The position numbers were made by a program, and so were the translations under genes. Below the pieces are notes generated by a model, which had not been told where the DNA came from, did no database searches, and saw only the letters and a list, made by a program, of their open reading frames with translations. A stretch of DNA of 16,258 nt. Source: an uncultured Collinsella sp. GTDB taxonomy: Bacteria > Actinomycetota > Coriobacteriia > Coriobacteriales > Coriobacteriaceae. The stretch spans positions 1-16,258 of the forward strand of contig CAAFMM010000129.1 of the NCBI GenBank assembly GCA_900764025.1. The letters run 5' to 3'. This document shows positions 13,946 to 16,258 of this stretch, piece by piece; the first letter of the stretch is position 1; each line of letters starts with the position of its first letter.

Positions 13946-14245
13946 CTACCTCCTCCTGACGGCGCTGAGCGGCTTCGGGGAGAAGTGCTCGTCGCGCTCG
14001 ACGGCGGCGAACCCCATCTGGCGGTTCAGCTCGGCCATCTCCTTGATGCTGAAGTAGCCGAGCTCGTCGTCGTAGCCCTCGACGAGGCCGAACGCCTCGT
14101 CCGTGCCGTCGAACTCGAGCAGCCACCAGTCCCATCCGTTCATGCACGAGAAGTAGTGGGCATAGACCGTGGGGTCCTCTGCTCCGTCCTGCCCATAGAG
14201 CCTTGGAGCCGTCTTGGCGATTTCCCTCGTCATCAGCTGCTGCAT
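13946..14245 (-). CDS. DUF2958 domain-containing protein
   Basis: Ninety-nine residues that cover essentially a whole DUF2958 domain: MTREIAKTAPRLYGQDG, the FSCMNGWDWWLLEFDG strand, then FGLVEGYDDELGYFSIKEM and VERDEHFSPKPL. The family is frequent on plasmids and conjugative elements; its biochemical role is not established. I set the start at 14245 (MQQLMTREIAK) because GGAGG lies 5 nt before it; the open frame runs on upstream to 14431 but through the hairpin-rich leader, with low-complexity residues. It is the first gene of a two-gene unit with DUF4313. Confidence 0.85.
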   Translation of the reverse strand: MQQLMTREIAKTAPRLYGQDGAEDPTVYAHYFSCMNGWDWWLLEFDGTDEAFGLVEGYDDELGYFSIKEMAELNRQMGFAAVERDEHFSPKPLSAVRRR

Positions 14246-14293
14246 CTCTTCCTCCGTTCCGGGCACCCTGCCCTCAACATCTCGCCCCTGCGG

Positions 14294-14349
14294 GCAAAGC
14301 CGAATGGCGACGCCGCGCGTCGTCGTCGGCTTTGCTCCCTGCAAAGCCG
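14294..14349 (-). promoter_or_regulatory. Three-arm leader that can form alternative hairpins
   Basis: Read on the minus strand, CGGCTTTGC (14349-14341), GCAAAGCCG (14335-14327) and CGGCTTTGC (14302-14294) follow one another. The middle arm can pair perfectly (9 bp) with either outer arm, so the two hairpins exclude each other. It lies about 50-100 bases before the DUF2958 start, where a switch could control the cassette (inference). Confidence 0.5.
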
Positions 14350-14516
14350 CACCGGAGCGAAGGCGGGTCAAGGGAGGTCCATGACGACCTCCACCAACCG
14401 GAGCGGAGCGGAGGTTTGTGCGGGGTCTCATGGGCCCCCTTGACGCGGCGTAGCGGAGGTGCCACCCGGCCGCGAAGCCGTGGCCATACGGCGGCGCATG
14501 CCGGATACCGGCGGCA

Positions 14517-14543
14517 GCAAAAGGGCCCGCCGGCGGCGGGCCC
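14517..14543 (-). terminator. GC-rich 21-bp palindrome with T run on the minus strand
   Basis: Bases 14523-14543 form a perfect palindrome with 10-bp arms about a single central G. On the minus strand it is followed by TTTTGC, giving a terminator-like structure. It would block transcription entering the DUF2958 leader from the right, or act within that leader. Confidence 0.6.
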
Positions 14544-14589
14544 GAAGGGGAGAATATGGATTACGCATCGTTTCCGGAAAGGGGCATCC

Positions 14590-14820
14590 ATGACAGAAGC
14601 CGAGCAGAACCAGATCTTCGATATCAGCTACGAGATGCGCGGGCTCGCGGCGACGCTCCTCGCGGCATCCCGCGGCGACCTACAGGATCCGGACAGAATC
14701 GTCGAATATGCCGCAGGCCAAATCGACCGATTTGCCGACAATCTCGCGTCATGCATTACAGGAAAACCTTTCGACTCCGACGAGCGCCTTGATGGCCTTA
14801 CGCCTAGCGGACGTTTTTGA
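14590..14820 (+). CDS. Small hypothetical protein of the mobile element
   Basis: A 76-residue acidic protein, MTEAEQNQIFDISYEMRGLAA and on, that I cannot assign to a family. Residues 1-60 look like two or three amphipathic helices; no cysteines suggesting metal binding, no membrane segment and no signal peptide are seen. The start is supported by AAAGGGG 5 nt before the ATG. It stands alone on the plus strand, divergent from the DUF2958–DUF4313 cassette, and precedes the IS30 element by about 200 bp. It may be an element accessory or regulatory protein. An unrelated frame overlaps its 3' end. Confidence 0.6.
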   Translation: MTEAEQNQIFDISYEMRGLAATLLAASRGDLQDPDRIVEYAAGQIDRFADNLASCITGKPFDSDERLDGLTPSGRF

Positions 14821-14959
14821 CGTTTGGCGGTTGCTCTGTGACATGATAAAAGACCCCCAAGTAGCCCGGAAAGCACGCAAAGAGGTCTTAAAGCGAAAGG
14901 GCACCGCGTATGCGTTGCCCGCCACTTCGCATTGTAGCCGATTGCTTGAGCAATTTTGA
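14792..14959 (+). CDS. Possible small ORF overlapping the hypothetical gene
   Basis: A 55-residue frame starts at ATG 14792 inside the 3' end of the preceding gene and reads MALRLADVFDVWRLLCDMIK, then a basic helix-like stretch. The composition looks protein-like, but there is no clear ribosome binding site and no recognised family. It ends in a small AT-rich hairpin (ATTGCT/AGCAAT, 14941-14954) followed by TTT. It could be real, translated by coupling, or a chance frame. Confidence 0.22.
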   Translation: MALRLADVFDVWRLLCDMIKDPQVARKARKEVLKRKGTAYALPATSHCSRLLEQF

Positions 14960-14977
14960 TATGCAGCATTTTGACCC

Positions 14978-14993
14978 TGACGAGCGCTCGTCA
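14978..14993. repeat. 16-bp perfect palindrome
   Basis: TGACGAGCGCTCGTCA is a perfect palindrome without a spacer, 30 bp left of the larger one at 15024-15061. It could be a dimeric protein binding site or an IS30-type target hot spot. Confidence 0.5.
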
Positions 14994-15023
14994 CTCCTTG
15001 ATTATCAACTTTATCCGAACACC

Positions 15024-15061
15024 TCCCACATTCATCCGCACATGTGCGGATGAATGTGGGA
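15024..15061. repeat. 38-bp perfect palindrome at the IS30 end
   Basis: TCCCACATTCATCCGCACA is followed at once by its exact reverse complement. The right half leads to the transposase gene 52 bp further on and is the expected position of the IS30 left terminal repeat. With a 2-bp core (AT, 15042-15043) the two 18-bp arms look like abutted inverted repeats, as in IS30 circle or dimer junctions. The symmetry stops exactly at both ends. Confidence 0.75.
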
Positions 15062-16258
15062 ACCCGATACCCTGAGGGCCGGATCGGCCGGCCCCGGGAG
15101 ATCGGAGGACGGCATGTCCGGAAAGAAGAAGAGCGGCTCCGCAAGGGCGGTCCCGAGGGCCTACGGAAGGCTCACGAGGCACGAGCGGGACACGGTCCAG
15201 AGGATGCTGGAGCGCAGGGCGTCGTGCAGGGAGATCGCGAGGGAGCTGGGCAGGTCGCCCTCGACGGTGAGCGCCGAGGTGGCGTCGCACAGGTTCGTGA
15301 CGGCGCCGAAGGCCAGGCGCGGCGAGCGCGTGGACGCCTCCGCCGACCTGTCGGCGGCCTGCCCGCGCCTGGCGGCGTGGCCGCGCTGCTGCAACGGGTG
15401 CGGCCGGTACCGCGCGATCGGCTGCAAGCGCCGCCCCCACGTCTTCTACGAGGCCCGGGCCGCGCAGCTGTGCGCCGACTCGGTCCTCGTCTCGTCCAGG
15501 CGCGGGATAGACGCCGACGAGCCCGCCGCGGCGGCCAGGCTGGAGGCGATAAGGGACTGCCTGCGCCGGGGGCTGTCGCCCGAGCAGATGGCGGCGCGCA
15601 ACGGCGGCCCGGTGGACCTGTCGCCGTCGACCATCTACCGCTGGGTCTCGGCGGGCTACGACGGCATGACCAACATGGAGCTCAGGCGCAAGGTCGGCTA
15701 CAGGCCGAGGAAGCGCGCCGCGTGCCGGGCGGCGACCCGCCACTCCGCCCGCAGGTCGCATGCCGCGTTCCTCGCCCTCGGGGAGGACGCGTGCGCCGCG
15801 GCCTGGGAGATGGACACCGTCGAGGGGGCCCGGGAGGACTCCGCCTGCCTGCTCACGCTGCTGCACCGACCCAGCAGGCTCCAGCTCGCGCTGCCGCTGG
15901 AGGAGAAGACCGCCGGGTGCGTCGCGGGCGCCCTGGAGGGCGTCCGGGCGGTCCTCGGCGCCGACGGGACGCGCCGCGTGTTCCGCGCCGTGCTCACCGA
16001 CAACGGCCCCGAGTTCTCCGACGAGGACGCGATCGCGGCGCTGCTCGGCGAGGGGCAGGGCGAGACGAGGCTGTTCTACTGCGACCCCCGGCGCAGCGAC
16101 CAGAAGGGCGCCTGCGAGCGCAACCACGTCGAGATCAGGAAGCTGCTGCCCAAGGGCGCCGGAATCAGGTTCGACCGGCTCGCCCCGGCCGACCTGGCGC
16201 TGGCCATGTCGCACGTGAACTCCGAGCCCCGCGGCGCGCTCGGCTTCGCGACGCCCGC
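15043..16258 (+). mobile_element. IS30-family insertion sequence, 3' part outside window
   Basis: The left boundary is taken at the middle of the 38-bp palindrome; the exact base is uncertain by one or two. The only gene visible is the transposase. The right inverted repeat is not in the window. Confidence 0.7.
15114..16258 (+). CDS. IS30-family transposase, 3'-partial
   Basis: The frame is open from ATG 15114 (GGAGG 5 nt upstream) to the window edge, giving 381 residues with nearly the entire catalytic domain. A helix-turn-helix (CREIARELGRSPSTVSAEV, about 38-56) is followed by a cysteine-rich segment (CCNGCGRYRAIGC, 92-104) and a second HTH-like region (LSPSTIYRWVSAG). The DDE triad is complete: D234 in WEMDTV, D296 in TDNGPEF and E335 in KGACERNHVEIR, with the IS30 signature RRSDQKGACERNH and LPKG after it. 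The enzyme would move the element by cut-and-paste through circular or dimeric intermediates. Nothing suggests inactivation. It is very GC-rich. Confidence 0.93.
   Translation, partial: MSGKKKSGSARAVPRAYGRLTRHERDTVQRMLERRASCREIARELGRSPSTVSAEVASHRFVTAPKARRGERVDASADLSAACPRLAAWPRCCNGCGRYRAIGCKRRPHVFYEARAAQLCADSVLVSSRRGIDADEPAAAARLEAIRDCLRRGLSPEQMAARNGGPVDLSPSTIYRWVSAGYDGMTNMELRRKVGYRPRKRAACRAATRHSARRSHAAFLALGEDACAAAWEMDTVEGAREDSACLLTLLHRPSRLQLALPLEEKTAGCVAGALEGVRAVLGADGTRRVFRAVLTDNGPEFSDEDAIAALLGEGQGETRLFYCDPRRSDQKGACERNHVEIRKLLPKGAGIRFDRLAPADLALAMSHVNSEPRGALGFATP

Larger units (their letters stand above)
14246..14589. other. Structured spacer between DUF2958 and the small plus-strand gene
   Basis: I see no gene in this stretch, which separates divergent genes. 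It holds a three-arm leader (14294-14349), a hairpin GGAGGTC/GACCTCC (14373-14392), a wider inverted repeat GTCAAGGG/CCCTTGAC (14367-14374 with 14437-14444) and a GC palindrome (14523-14543). No convincing -35/-10 pair stands out on either strand in this very GC-rich DNA. Confidence 0.55.
7412..16258. mobile_element. Integrated mobilizable element (IME/ICE-like), left part
   Basis: From the tRNA fragment rightwards every gene belongs to a mobile element: integrase, excisionase-like HTH, RHH accessory protein, relaxase, VirD4-like coupling protein, a candidate oriT, DUF2958 and DUF4313 proteins, and an IS30 transposase. No type IV secretion channel gene (VirB4, VirB6 and so on) is in view, so it is either an IME using a helper's channel or an ICE whose channel genes lie to the right. 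The right end is not seen. The GC content rises sharply from about 9300. Confidence 0.85.

Noticed and set aside
14991..16214. 407-residue minus-strand frame opposite the IS30 transposase
   Set aside because: The plus strand holds a complete DDE triad and a good ribosome binding site; the minus frame is arginine/alanine-rich and shadow-like.

Overview
The window looks like a piece of a high-GC actinobacterial chromosome, most likely class Coriobacteriia and Collinsella-like. This rests on the style of EF-Tu, L33 and NusG, the gene order rpmG–tRNA-Trp–secE–nusG–rplK–rplA, and the family-level look of the mobile genes; no database search was possible.

Bases 1-7411 are core chromosome. A two-gene plus-strand unit comes first: a BMP/PnrA-like binding-domain protein cut by the window edge, then a metallophosphoesterase whose start overlaps its stop as ATGA. 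It converges, through two strong hairpins (2198-2290), on a minus-strand translation cluster. Read in its own direction, that cluster is a promoter at 6769-6798, tRNA-Tyr, tRNA-Thr(GGT), tRNA-Met, tuf, a terminator, a second promoter at 4938-4967, rpmG, tRNA-Trp, secE, nusG, rplK and rplA. rplJ/rplL do not follow rplA. The two promoters share an 18-base block around the -35 box with one mismatch. A repeat- and palindrome-rich gene-free stretch fills 6799-7411.

From 7412 to the right edge lies an integrated mobilizable element, most likely an IME (or part of an ICE). Its left edge is a 43-nt 3' fragment of a tRNA gene, probably Thr(TGT), still followed by the old tRNA terminator at 7360-7402. 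Next come a tyrosine integrase, an excisionase-like HTH protein, and a tightly packed mobilization operon: a ribbon-helix-helix accessory protein, a MobP/MobL-type relaxase and a VirD4/TraG-like coupling ATPase. Just after the coupling-protein gene is a cluster of hairpins with an IncP-like nick motif (TATCCTG/C), which I propose as oriT. Beyond it is an oppositely oriented DUF2958–DUF4313 cassette with an intricate leader, a small unknown gene, and an IS30-family transposase running off the window. A 38-bp perfect palindrome sits at the transposon end. No type IV secretion channel genes are visible, and the far attachment site lies outside the window. The mobilization genes and the IS30 gene are visibly more GC-rich than the integrase, so the element looks mosaic.
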